A DNA stretch of 64,000 bases, from assembly GCF_001662875.1 (NCBI RefSeq), contig NZ_JPVZ01000002.1:248001-312000 (forward strand), read 5' to 3'. Below are positions 47,610 through 55,583 of the stretch, one piece after another. This DNA is from Thalassospira tepidiphila MCCC 1A03514. Its GTDB lineage: Bacteria; Pseudomonadota; Alphaproteobacteria; Rhodospirillales; Thalassospiraceae. Positions within the stretch are counted from its first letter, which is position 1. Each line of letters opens with the position of its first letter. Both the position numbers and the translations under genes were made by a program. Below the pieces are notes generated by a model. It saw nothing but the letters and a program-made list of their open reading frames with translations, had not been told where the DNA came from and ran no database searches.

Positions 47610-47631
47610 ATTGATACGATATCGTATCAAT
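47610..47631. promoter_or_regulatory. 22-bp perfect palindrome, candidate operator
   Basis: ATTGATACGATATCGTATCAAT is a perfect palindrome that fits the size of a TetR-type or similar dimeric repressor site; it is quoted here in two halves as ATTGATACGAT and ATCGTATCAAT. It lies 77-98 bases upstream of the chemoreceptor start, in the promoter zone. No regulator gene is adjacent except the XRE-type gene at 47772 on the same side. Confidence 0.65.
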
Positions 47632-47771
47632 TGCCTTTTATTGTTGGTGTGGTGACGCGCCTGGACTTTGTGCGGCGCAAAATAATCTGCACGGCACATT
47701 TGGATATTGTAACCCTTGGATTAAATTCAATGGTTACGTTTCAACTTAAAAGGCGTTCAGGAAATCCTGTT

Positions 47772-48137
47772 TCACGAAGAGCGATGCTGTTCGCGCACAA
47801 TTTCAAGCATCCGGTTGAGCTGATCCTCGCTCAGGCCGGCGATGCGTTCCGACAGCAGGTTGGCCAGTTCGGTAGCCTGCGGTTCCAGTCCGGCGGTATC
47901 GACGGTGATTTTCGGGTGCGAGAGCTGGGCCAGACGTTTGACGTCATCAACCTCGTCCCAGACCAGATTGAAGTAACCGCAGATTTGCTGCACCAGACCG
48001 GGGCTGGGCCGCCCGCGATGACCGTGTTCAAGCGCGGACAGATAGGCCGGTGACAGCTGCAGTGCGGTTGCCATATCGGTCAGCGTCACGTTATTGCGCG
48101 CACGGAGTTCCCGGATGCGATTGCCAAAAGGTGTCAC
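47772..48137 (-). CDS. XRE-family transcriptional regulator
   Basis: The 121-residue protein has a helix-turn-helix of the XRE type at about 5-62: NRIRELRARNNVTLTDMATA then LQLSPAYLSALEHG. The C-terminal half is a helical region probably for dimerisation. The start is GTG at 48137, overlapping the smr stop as GTGA, so the two are co-translated. Its target is unknown. The palindrome at 47610 is a reasonable candidate, but this is a guess. Confidence 0.85.
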   Translation of the reverse strand: MTPFGNRIRELRARNNVTLTDMATALQLSPAYLSALEHGHRGRPSPGLVQQICGYFNLVWDEVDDVKRLAQLSHPKITVDTAGLEPQATELANLLSERIAGLSEDQLNRMLEIVREQHRSS

Positions 48138-48781
48138 GGGCGTCTCCGTTTCAACAAGACATAAAAGGCCCCGGCGCCACCGTGCTGGATCTGGGCCTGA
48201 TGAATGGCAAGGATGCGATTGCGCAGGCTTGGCGCGCTCAGCCATTGCGGGGTGCGTTCGCGCAAAAGACCGGTACGGCCATATTCATCAGCGCGCGATC
48301 CCTTGCCGGTGATTACGAGAACGCAACGTTTTCCGGCCCGCCAGCTATCCTCGATAAAGGCATTGAGCGCATTATGGGCGACTTCCTGGGTCATGCCATG
48401 CAGGTCAATGCGCCCGTCGATCGACATCTTGCCCTTTTGGAATTTATTGGCGGTTGATCGATCAATCCCGTCGGTGACACCGGGTTTCAGTTCGGAAAGG
48501 TTCTGTTTTTTGATCTTTGGGCCACGGTCGGCATGGCGGGCCGAGGGCAGATTGCGCGCAGCCCGGCTTTGTTCGGACTGTTCAAGTTTTTCGCCAAGAT
48601 TGTCAGGCAGGGTAATTGCGGTGTCACTGGTGTGGATGTCATCATCAGACGCGACCACGTCATCGCCAGCCTTGCGCCTTTTCTTGCGCAAAGGTTTGAC
48701 GTCACGGGTAAAGACCTCCCACAGGGTCTTTTCGTCATCCGTGACGGTGCGGCGTCGCTTATTTGGTTTCTTCTGACTCAT
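48134..48781 (-). CDS. Smr-domain protein
   Basis: The 215-residue protein ends in an Smr domain (about 125-210) with the motifs IDGRIDLHGMTQEVAHNAL and LVITGKGSRADE. The first half is basic and probably disordered (KKPNKRRRTVTDDEKTLW). Smr proteins of this type are nucleases or nucleic-acid-binding proteins; in alphaproteobacteria they usually follow mltA. Here mltA is 12 kb away, so the order was broken. The ATG at 48781 was chosen over one 11 codons upstream. It is coupled to the downstream XRE gene. Confidence 0.9.
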   Translation of the reverse strand: MSQKKPNKRRRTVTDDEKTLWEVFTRDVKPLRKKRRKAGDDVVASDDDIHTSDTAITLPDNLGEKLEQSEQSRAARNLPSARHADRGPKIKKQNLSELKPGVTDGIDRSTANKFQKGKMSIDGRIDLHGMTQEVAHNALNAFIEDSWRAGKRCVLVITGKGSRADEYGRTGLLRERTPQWLSAPSLRNRILAIHQAQIQHGGAGAFYVLLKRRRP

Positions 48782-49009
48782 CGACCAAGACAATATGCAA
48801 GCGGCGCGGTCCATATACGCAAGGCTTTATCGTCCATTCGATATCACCTGTTTGCAACAGCCCGGTCACCCAAAGGAATGTTCGCGGCATATTGCCGTGT
48901 CATTGCTTTTCGCGCAACCGCGCCCGTCGCGCATTTCGCCGTCACGGCAACAATATGTTTGCAGGAAAAACAGGCCAGACCGGGAAAGGTGGCCCGACGG
49001 GGTTGGGTT

Positions 49010-49951
49010 TCAGGTATCGATGTCGGTCAGATCGACACAGGTAACCCCGTTATTATCAAGATCAAGCATCGCCTTGAGAAACGCACTGTCGAGATTGGTC
49101 GAAAGCCCGTGCATCCGGCGGTTTTCAACAAAAAAGCCGTCGGTTTTGAAGCGATCAAGCTGGGATTGCAGCCTTGTGATGTCGCTTTGCGGCACATCAC
49201 CACTGATCGCGATATAGAGATAACAGGTGCGATAGGGCTTGAAACCAGTCACATCAGGAATGCTGACTTCCGGATATTCGGCACGGACCTTATCAAGATA
49301 ATGGCGCAGGATATTGCCACCAATGGCGATCAGATCAACGCGATCAGCCATCATCATCGGCAACAGAAGTTCTTCACGCGGCACCATAACCAGTTGTTTG
49401 GCGCCGCGATCACGAAGATACCCCTCCCGCGCCGATCCCATCAAAACCCCGATGCGGGCATCGCGCAAAAGTGTGTCAAACGCCATGTCCGACCAACCGG
49501 TATCGACAAAGCCAAACAGGTTCCAGAAGGTCCGGCTGACCGGCCCCACCCATTGGAAAACATCTTCGCGGTGATCAATCCGGGTGGTGGGGTAAATCAC
49601 ATGCCCGACTTCACGTCCGGCCAGCTCCATCTGCCGTTTCCAGGGCATCTGCGGCACGATTTCAACAGCCAGACCGGCCTTGGTAAACAGTTCGATGGCA
49701 AGCGTATCGAAGTAGCCTGGCTCCGGCCGGCCCGATGACTGAACCCGCGTACTTTCAGACAGATGGATGATGTAGGTGCCATCAAACGTGGAGTTTTCTG
49801 GAGCTTTTTCGTCAGTGAGTGTCTGGGCGCGAAGATTACCTAAAGCCGTGATCAGCGCACAGACCAAAACCAGCATCGCAAGGAGGCGATTGGCGTATTG
49901 AGAAACTGTAAGTTCGGAAAACCGCAATGATGGACACCGCTGTTTTCCCAT
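49010..49951 (-). CDS. Periplasmic solute-binding-like protein (SBP_bac_3 type)
   Basis: The 313-residue protein has an N-terminal hydrophobic segment (about 24-42, LLAMLVLVCALITALGN) that acts as signal or anchor. The mature part has the pattern of family 3 binding proteins: GYFDTLAIELFTKAGLAVEI then PWKRQMELAGREVGHVIYP. Such proteins either feed ABC transporters or act as sensors. No permease gene is nearby, so a sensory or other role is possible. The start lies one base after the dnaQ stop (TAAGATG), so it is probably co-translated with dnaQ. Cut-off of the signal peptide is unclear. Confidence 0.75.
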   Translation of the reverse strand: MGKQRCPSLRFSELTVSQYANRLLAMLVLVCALITALGNLRAQTLTDEKAPENSTFDGTYIIHLSESTRVQSSGRPEPGYFDTLAIELFTKAGLAVEIVPQMPWKRQMELAGREVGHVIYPTTRIDHREDVFQWVGPVSRTFWNLFGFVDTGWSDMAFDTLLRDARIGVLMGSAREGYLRDRGAKQLVMVPREELLLPMMMADRVDLIAIGGNILRHYLDKVRAEYPEVSIPDVTGFKPYRTCYLYIAISGDVPQSDITRLQSQLDRFKTDGFFVENRRMHGLSTNLDSAFLKAMLDLDNNGVTCVDLTDIDT

Positions 49952-49952
49952 C

Positions 49953-50666
49953 TTATGCCTCTTGCTTTATAAGCCAGAGCGCATCTTTGACTTTGGCCTC
50001 GATATAGGCGCGATGAGCGGCAAGTTCTTCGTCGCTGATCACATGCGGCCTTGGTTCCAGCCGGTTGCCCCGCGGGCCCAGAACCCGACGCCCGCCGTTA
50101 TCACCCTCCTGATCACCGTTTAGCGCATTGGGATCAAGCGACAGGCCGTGCTGACGGCCGCCCAGAAGTTCCAGATAGACCTGGGCAAGAAGATCGGAGT
50201 CAAGCAGTGCGCCGTGAAGGGTACGGTTGGAGTTATCAATCTTGAACCGGCGACACAGCGCATCGAGGCTGACCGGGGATCCGGGGAATTTCTTGCGCGC
50301 CATCTGAACGGTATCAAGGGCGCGTTCCATGGCAATGCGCGGCTTATTGAGCCATTCAAGCTCCGCATTGAGGAACTTCATATCAAAGCTGGCATTGTGA
50401 ATGACCAGAACCGAATCCTCGCCAATGAATTCGATGAACTCATCAGCGACCTCGGCAAAGACCGGCTGGTCTTTGAGGAACTCATCGCCCAAACCGTGAA
50501 CGTCGAATGCTTCCTTGGGCATCGGGCGCTGGGGATTGATATATTGGTGATACTGCCGCCCGGTGGGCATGTGATTGATCAGTTCGATACAGCCGATTTC
50601 AACCAGTCTGTGGTCAGCATAGGGATCAAGGCCGGTGGTCTCGGTATCAAGAACAATCTCACGCAT
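49953..50666 (-). CDS. dnaQ: DNA polymerase III epsilon subunit
   Basis: The 237-residue protein has the DnaQ exonuclease motifs: Asp7 and Glu9 in VLDTETTGLDP, the second acidic site in VIHNASFDMKFLNAEL, and the His-x4-Asp motif LHGALLDSDLLA. It proofreads as part of the replicative polymerase. It lies 18 bases after coaE in the ppsR-maf-aroE-coaE-dnaQ operon. The C-terminal tail is shorter in conserved clamp-binding features than I could verify. Confidence 0.96.
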   Translation of the reverse strand: MREIVLDTETTGLDPYADHRLVEIGCIELINHMPTGRQYHQYINPQRPMPKEAFDVHGLGDEFLKDQPVFAEVADEFIEFIGEDSVLVIHNASFDMKFLNAELEWLNKPRIAMERALDTVQMARKKFPGSPVSLDALCRRFKIDNSNRTLHGALLDSDLLAQVYLELLGGRQHGLSLDPNALNGDQEGDNGGRRVLGPRGNRLEPRPHVISDEELAAHRAYIEAKVKDALWLIKQEA

Positions 50667-50684
50667 GTAGTCGTTATCCAGTCA

Positions 50685-51269
50685 TCAACTGAGTTGGTCG
50701 ATAATACCCTGAATATATTGAAAAGTGACGGCACGTCCCAACCCGGTCGGGATAATGAAATCAGCGCGCTTTCGCTTTTCGATATCTGGCATCTGTTTGG
50801 ACAGAATGGCGGAAAATTTTGTCTCCGTCATCCCTTCTCGCGAAAGAACACGCTGGCGTTGTATGAACCCCGGAGCCGATACAACCGCAACATGATCACA
50901 GCGCTTTTCACCGGATGTTTCATATAAAAGCGGGATGTCGAGAACAACCAGCTTGCGCCCCAAACGACGCTGAGCGGCAAGAAACCGGTTTTCGGCTGCG
51001 CGCACCAGCGGATGCAGGATGGTTTCAAGCGTTTTTAGAACATCCGGATTGGAAAAGGCGATCTTGCCCAATGCCTGCCGATCAATCCGGCCATTAACGA
51101 TCACATCGGGAAAGACCCTGGCGATCGGGTCAAAGGCAAGGCCATCTGGTGCCATCAATTCATGGGTCGTGGCATCGGCATCATGGACCGGCACACCAAG
51201 GTGACGAAACATCGCCGCCGCGGTTGATTTGCCCATGCCGATGGAGCCGGTTAACCCAAGAATTTTCAT
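50685..51269 (-). CDS. coaE: Dephospho-CoA kinase
   Basis: The 194-residue kinase carries the P-loop GLTGSIGMGKST at residues 5-16 and the acceptor-binding region VPVHDADATTHEL. It phosphorylates dephospho-CoA, the last step in coenzyme A synthesis. It lies 21 bases after aroE and 18 before dnaQ in the same direction, a typical alphaproteobacterial operon. Confidence 0.96.
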   Translation of the reverse strand: MKILGLTGSIGMGKSTAAAMFRHLGVPVHDADATTHELMAPDGLAFDPIARVFPDVIVNGRIDRQALGKIAFSNPDVLKTLETILHPLVRAAENRFLAAQRRLGRKLVVLDIPLLYETSGEKRCDHVAVVSAPGFIQRQRVLSREGMTETKFSAILSKQMPDIEKRKRADFIIPTGLGRAVTFQYIQGIIDQLS

Positions 51270-51290
51270 AATAAGATTACCCTTCGGATC

Positions 51291-52157
51291 TTAATCCGGC
51301 GAAAGAACGAAATCGCGCAGTTCCTGGGTGACTTCGGGATCGATCCCGAACCAGCGATGGAAACCCGGTCGCGCCTGATGGAGCAACATGCCAAGCCCAT
51401 CAACAACCGGATTGCCGCGGGCTTTGGCCTGCACCAAAAGGTCAGTCATCAGCGGCGCATAGACAATATCGGTGACAAGGGCGGTTTGCGGCAAACCGGA
51501 CAGATCGATCTCAAGCTTGGGCTGGCCGACCATGCCAAGGCTTGTGGTATTAACGACAAGCGATGCGCCATCAAGGGCATCAGGTGCAACCGGCCAGTCA
51601 ATCACCTTGATCCGCGGGTCCTTGATTTCGGCCGCGACGTCTTCCGCGCGTTTGCGGGTCCGGTTGGCCAGACGAATTTCCGGGCAGCCTTCATCCAGCA
51701 AGGCGACCAGCACCGCACGGCACGCCCCGCCTGCCCCCAGCACCACCGCCGGACCACTGGCAAAGGCGATATCGGGGGCTTCCTGGCGGAGGTTTTCAAG
51801 GAAGCCAAACCCGTCGGTATTATCGCCCAAAAGACGCCCATCCTTGGCGAAGGTCACGGTATTGACCGCCCCGATGCGGCGCGCACGATCAGACAGTTCA
51901 TCACATTCGGGCATCGCCATTTCCTTTTGCGGAATGGTGACATTGACCCCGGAAAAGCCCAGATTGCGCAAGGAAATCAAAGCTGCCTGGAAGTTTTCCG
52001 GCTCCACGGGCAGTGGCATATAACAGCCATCAATGCCGTATTTCGCCAGCCAATAGCCATGCAGGCGCGGCGATTTCGAATGCGATACCGGCCAGCCCAT
52101 CACGCCGGCAAGGCGCGATGTGCCCGATAGGGTGCGATAAGGATTTCGCGAAGTCAT
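51291..52157 (-). CDS. aroE: Shikimate dehydrogenase
   Basis: The 288-residue enzyme begins the shikimate-binding domain with GVMGWPVSHSKSPRLHGYWL and carries NVTIPQKE, where the Lys is the catalytic base. The NADP-binding region is VVLGAGGACRAVLVALL. It reduces 3-dehydroshikimate to shikimate for aromatic amino acid synthesis. It sits between maf and coaE on the minus strand with short gaps. Confidence 0.96.
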   Translation of the reverse strand: MTSRNPYRTLSGTSRLAGVMGWPVSHSKSPRLHGYWLAKYGIDGCYMPLPVEPENFQAALISLRNLGFSGVNVTIPQKEMAMPECDELSDRARRIGAVNTVTFAKDGRLLGDNTDGFGFLENLRQEAPDIAFASGPAVVLGAGGACRAVLVALLDEGCPEIRLANRTRKRAEDVAAEIKDPRIKVIDWPVAPDALDGASLVVNTTSLGMVGQPKLEIDLSGLPQTALVTDIVYAPLMTDLLVQAKARGNPVVDGLGMLLHQARPGFHRWFGIDPEVTQELRDFVLSPD

Positions 52158-52202
52158 TGCGTGCTGTTTCCTGCCAGATGGGTTTTTGATGCGTTTTTGT
52201 GA

Positions 52203-52808
52203 TTATGCCTTGAGAACACCGTGATCGCGCAAGAAGCCAATCAGCGGCAAAAGCGGCATGCCCAGCACGGTGAAGTAATCGCCGCGCACCTCGGTAAACA
52301 GCTGCGCGCCGAGGCCTTCAAGCTGATAGCCACCGACACAGTGATAAATCTCTTCGCCGGCGGCATCGAGATATTCTTCGAGCCATTCATCGGTGAAGTT
52401 GCGCACGGTCAGATGGGCGGTATCAATCGTGCCCCAGATGCGCGAGCCTTCCTTATATATAACAGCGGCCGAGACCAGCTTGTGACTTTTGCCCCGCAGG
52501 GCCAGAAGTTGCGCGCGGGTATTGTCACGGTCCATCGGCTTGTCAAACCAGATGCCATTGCATTCCAACATCTGATCAGCGGCAATCACAATCGCATCTG
52601 GTTGTTGGCGATACATGCGCAGCGCCTTCATTTCGGCCAAGGTTTCCGCGGCCTCGGCCGCCGTCGCACCCTCGGCCTTCATCGCCTGTTTATAGCCGTC
52701 CTCGTCAATCATCGAGGCGACGGCTTCGCAATTGACACCAGCATTGGTCAACATGGCATGGCGGGCCTTGCTGCTGGATGCGAGAATAAGACGATGGGTG
52801 CTGGGCAT
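52203..52808 (-). CDS. maf: Maf-family nucleotide pyrophosphatase
   Basis: The 201-residue protein starts with the Maf signature LILASSSKARHAMLTNAGV, where Ser and Arg residues bind the nucleotide. IVIAADQMLECNGIWFDKP contains the catalytic Asp region. Maf proteins hydrolyse nucleoside triphosphates such as dTTP and UTP or modified nucleotides, and slow cell division when overproduced. The ATG at 52808, after AGGATAAACAC, was selected over the long open frame to 53051, which overlaps ppsR. Confidence 0.93.
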   Translation of the reverse strand: MPSTHRLILASSSKARHAMLTNAGVNCEAVASMIDEDGYKQAMKAEGATAAEAAETLAEMKALRMYRQQPDAIVIAADQMLECNGIWFDKPMDRDNTRAQLLALRGKSHKLVSAAVIYKEGSRIWGTIDTAHLTVRNFTDEWLEEYLDAAGEEIYHCVGGYQLEGLGAQLFTEVRGDYFTVLGMPLLPLIGFLRDHGVLKA

Positions 52809-52830
52809 GTGTTTATCCTGTTGGTGCAGC

Positions 52831-53655
52831 TTAATGACCGCGGCGGTCATACATGGTCGATAAAATGATGGCGGCGGTTTCTTCGATGGACCGGCGGGTG
52901 ACATTAATGATCTTCCAGCCGCGTTCGGTAAAGTACCGCCGTGCCTGGTGGACTTCGTCGCGGACTGCAACCGGGTCAACGTAATCACCACCCTCGCCGC
53001 GTTCGATCTGACGCAGGCGGTTTTTACGGATCGAGACCAGCTGATCAACATCCTTGATCAAGCCAACCACCAGCGGTTTTTTGAGCTGATCAAGTTCCGG
53101 CGGCAATGGGCAGCCCGGCACAAAGGGAATATTGGCAGTCTTGATGCCGCGATTGGCCAGATAAACCGATGTCGGGGTTTTGGACGTGCGCGAGACACCA
53201 ACAATCACCACATCGGCATCTTCCAGATCCCAGCCCGATTGGCCGTCATCATGGGTCAGGGTGTAATCAATCGCCTCGATCCGGTTGAAATATTCCTCGT
53301 CCATTTTATGGAGCGCACCGGTCCGGCCGTGCGATTGCTGCCCCAGATACCCGGCCATCATCGTCACCGTATTATCAAGCACGTGGCTGTGGGGCACCTG
53401 CAGACGGCGACAGCCTTCTTCGAGCTTGCGGCGGATGTCGCTGTCAAAGACGGTATAAAGAACGATGCCGGGATTGCGTTCGATATCGGCCAAGACACGC
53501 GCCAGCTGCGCGTCGGTTCGGATCAGTGACCAGACATGTTCATGGGCACGCACATCGGGAAACTGCGCGACACAGGCGCGCGCGATGCCATCGACCGTCT
53601 CGCCGGTTGAGTCCGAGACCAGATGAAGATGGAAAATTTTGTCCGTCCCGACCAT
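52831..53655 (-). CDS. ppsR: Pyruvate, phosphate dikinase regulatory protein (DUF299)
   Basis: The 274-residue protein belongs to the DUF299 family of bifunctional serine/threonine kinase-pyrophosphorylases that control PEP synthase or pyruvate phosphate dikinase. The start FHLHLVSDSTGETVDGIARA is the family signature, and the P-loop-like VGVSRTSKTPTSVYLANRG lies near residue 155. It senses energy state through ADP. It is the first gene of the minus-strand operon and lies directly beside oriC. Confidence 0.94.
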   Translation of the reverse strand: MVGTDKIFHLHLVSDSTGETVDGIARACVAQFPDVRAHEHVWSLIRTDAQLARVLADIERNPGIVLYTVFDSDIRRKLEEGCRRLQVPHSHVLDNTVTMMAGYLGQQSHGRTGALHKMDEEYFNRIEAIDYTLTHDDGQSGWDLEDADVVIVGVSRTSKTPTSVYLANRGIKTANIPFVPGCPLPPELDQLKKPLVVGLIKDVDQLVSIRKNRLRQIERGEGGDYVDPVAVRDEVHQARRYFTERGWKIINVTRRSIEETAAIILSTMYDRRGH

Positions 53656-53824
53656 GCCTGTCCGTTTCTTTGGTCAATTTTTGGCGACCCAAGCGAAATC
53701 TTATCCACTTTTTGCCGACCAAACGATTTTTCTAACTTTATTCAAACAACGTTACGGCTGTTCAAAATACCGATCACTAACCGGATGGATAAGAGTTTTA
53801 TCGCAACCCGAAGTTAGCGGATCG

Positions 53825-54109
53825 GAGTCGGCCCTGTGGATAAATGTGGATAACGGGTGCGACTCCGGCCTGATTTTTTCCACAGGAATTATCCTCCCAC
53901 CCATACAAAGTTTCTCAAGTGCTCTGTCCCGAGCGGGATAAGTGCCAAATTTTTCCCGTAATAACAGGGATAAGACTGCAAAAACCAGACTTATTCACCT
54001 TATCCCCATTATTCAAAAACGTCTTTTCCCAAGGCAGAGTCCGGGAGTCGTTCGGAGTCGTACACAGTTTTCCCCAAGGCCGGTTGAGATGAATCATTTT
54101 TCCCGAGTC
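53825..54109. promoter_or_regulatory. Cluster of six GANTC (CcrM) methylation sites
   Basis: GAGTC or GACTC occur at 53825, 53861, 54037, 54045, 54055 and 54105, mostly in the longer form GGAGTCG or its reverse. CcrM-type methylases mark GANTC in alphaproteobacteria. About one site is expected by chance in this length. Confidence 0.85.
53835..53853 (-). promoter_or_regulatory. Tandem DnaA boxes
   Basis: Two exact TGTGGATAA boxes lie on the same strand 10 bp apart, so they face the same side of the helix. This spacing suits cooperative DnaA binding. Confidence 0.9.
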
Positions 54110-54113
54110 GGAA

Positions 54114-54155
54114 TGTGAATAAACTGTGCGTGAAATTTAATCCCTGTTATCCACA
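54114..54155. promoter_or_regulatory. Opposed DnaA boxes near the AT-rich stretch
   Basis: TGTGAATAA at 54114 and TTATCCACA at 54147 are exact matches in opposite orientation. The second is at the centre of the palindrome TCCCTGTTATCCACAGGGA. An A/T-rich stretch follows about 25 bases later. Confidence 0.88.
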
Positions 54156-54343
54156 GGGAACCACTCACAAACAACATCCTTTTTTATTAAATAAGGTTTT
54201 GTTAGGCAGAACGTGGAAAACGTCTTGGCAAAGGCCCCAGGGCACATTTCACGAAATAACAAAACCGGTTCTGACAGGTGGCCGAACGCCACGTGTCAGG
54301 CCAAAGATCAAAAAAGCGATCGGGAAGAGAAACAGGAAACCAG

Positions 54344-55384
54344 ATGCCTAACACCCAAAAGACCTTCTTGCGTGCCCTTGCCGGTGAAACCTTGCCGGTA
54401 CCGCCGATCTGGCTGATGCGCCAAGCTGGTCGCTATTTGCCAGAATACCGCGCAACCCGCGCAGAAGCAGGCTCTTTCCTTGATCTTTGCTATAATCCTG
54501 ATCTTGCTTGCGAAGTTACGTTGCAGCCCCTGCGGCGCTTTGACTTCGATGCGGCAATATTGTTCTCCGATATCCTCGTTATACCGCAGGCACTTGGACA
54601 GCATTTGGCCTTCAAGCAGGGAGAAGGCCCGCAGCTTGAGGCCATCCGCGATGCTTCAGGCCTGGGCAAGCTTTCAGTTGAAGGCATTCATGACACGCTT
54701 GGTCCGATCTATGAGACGGTTTCGAAGCTTTCACACGCCATTCCATCGAGCACAGCACTGATCGGCTTTGCCGGTGCGCCCTGGACCGTTGCGACCTACA
54801 TGGTCGAGGGCAAGGGATCGAAGGACTTCCCGAATATCCGCCGCTTTGCCTATGGCGATCCCGATGGTTTTGCCAAACTGATCGACATTCTGGTCGAGGC
54901 AACCACGCAGTACCTTCTGAAGCAGGTTGAGGCCGGTGCAGAATGCATTCAGCTGTTTGAAACCTGGGGCGGGGTTCTGTCCGAGACCGGCTTTAATCGC
55001 TGGGTGATCGAGCCGACCAAACAGATCGTTGCAAACTTGCGCGCCGTCCACCCGGATCTGCCGATTATCGGCTTCCCGCGTGGCTGTGGCTTGCATCTGG
55101 TTGATTTCAAACAGAAAACCGGTGTGACCGCGGTTGGCCTTGATAGCGGGGTGAAACTCGACTGGGTGGCGGAAAACCTTCAGAAACTGGGGCCCGTGCA
55201 GGGCAATCTGGATCCGATGCTGCTGATCACCGGTGGTGATCCGATGTTTGATGAAACCAAGCGCATCCTTGATACGCTGGGCAAAGGGCCGTTCATCTTT
55301 AACCTTGGCCATGGCATCACGCCGGAAACGCCGCCGGAACATGTTGGCCAGCTGGTGGACTTCATTCGGGATTACAAAGGGTAA
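54344..55384 (+). CDS. hemE: Uroporphyrinogen decarboxylase
   Basis: The 346-residue enzyme has the signature [17 protein letters not shown] near residue 24 and the catalytic Asp76 in [10 protein letters not shown]. It removes four carboxyl groups from uroporphyrinogen III in haem synthesis. The ATG at 54344 follows AGGAAACC. The open frame starts 66 bases earlier, inside oriC. It is the first gene of hemE-hemH-hemJ, transcribed away from the origin. Confidence 0.97.
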   Translation: MPNTQKTFLRALAGETLPVPPIWLMRQAGRYLPEYRATRAEAGSFLDLCYNPDLACEVTLQPLRRFDFDAAILFSDILVIPQALGQHLAFKQGEGPQLEAIRDASGLGKLSVEGIHDTLGPIYETVSKLSHAIPSSTALIGFAGAPWTVATYMVEGKGSKDFPNIRRFAYGDPDGFAKLIDILVEATTQYLLKQVEAGAECIQLFETWGGVLSETGFNRWVIEPTKQIVANLRAVHPDLPIIGFPRGCGLHLVDFKQKTGVTAVGLDSGVKLDWVAENLQKLGPVQGNLDPMLLITGGDPMFDETKRILDTLGKGPFIFNLGHGITPETPPEHVGQLVDFIRDYKG

Positions 55385-55583
55385 ATGTCGGCAATTGCTG
55401 CATTTTATTTTGTGATTTTTGAAATCAATCAAATCGATTGAAAAATTCAATGCGTATGATGGGCGTTGCCTGTTGCGCTTAGGTCCGGTTTGACCAAAAT
55501 AGGCGCCGGAGCGCGACGGGTTTACATCATTCCCGGTTTGTCGGGAACCGGTCCAGACACGATCTGACATGAAGGATAGCCAA

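Larger units (their letters stand above)
53656..54343. other. oriC: Chromosomal replication origin oriC
   Basis: This 688-base non-coding region between divergent ppsR and hemE has DnaA boxes, AT-rich DNA and methylation sites. Boxes that match TTATNCACA exactly or nearly are at 53701-53709 (TTATCCACT), 53835-53843 and 53845-53853 (both TGTGGATAA), 53991-53999 (TTATTCACC), 54000-54008 (TTATCCCCA), 54114-54122 (TGTGAATAA) and 54147-54155 (TTATCCACA). An A/T-rich stretch at about 54178-54205 beside the last boxes is a likely unwinding element. In Caulobacter, oriC also borders hemE. parS sites lie about 20 kb away, as expected. DnaA, not in this window, would start replication here. Confidence 0.93.

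Noticed and set aside
52809-53051. Long N-terminal extension of maf
   Set aside because: It is within the ppsR coding region in another frame, and the Maf signature starts at 52808.
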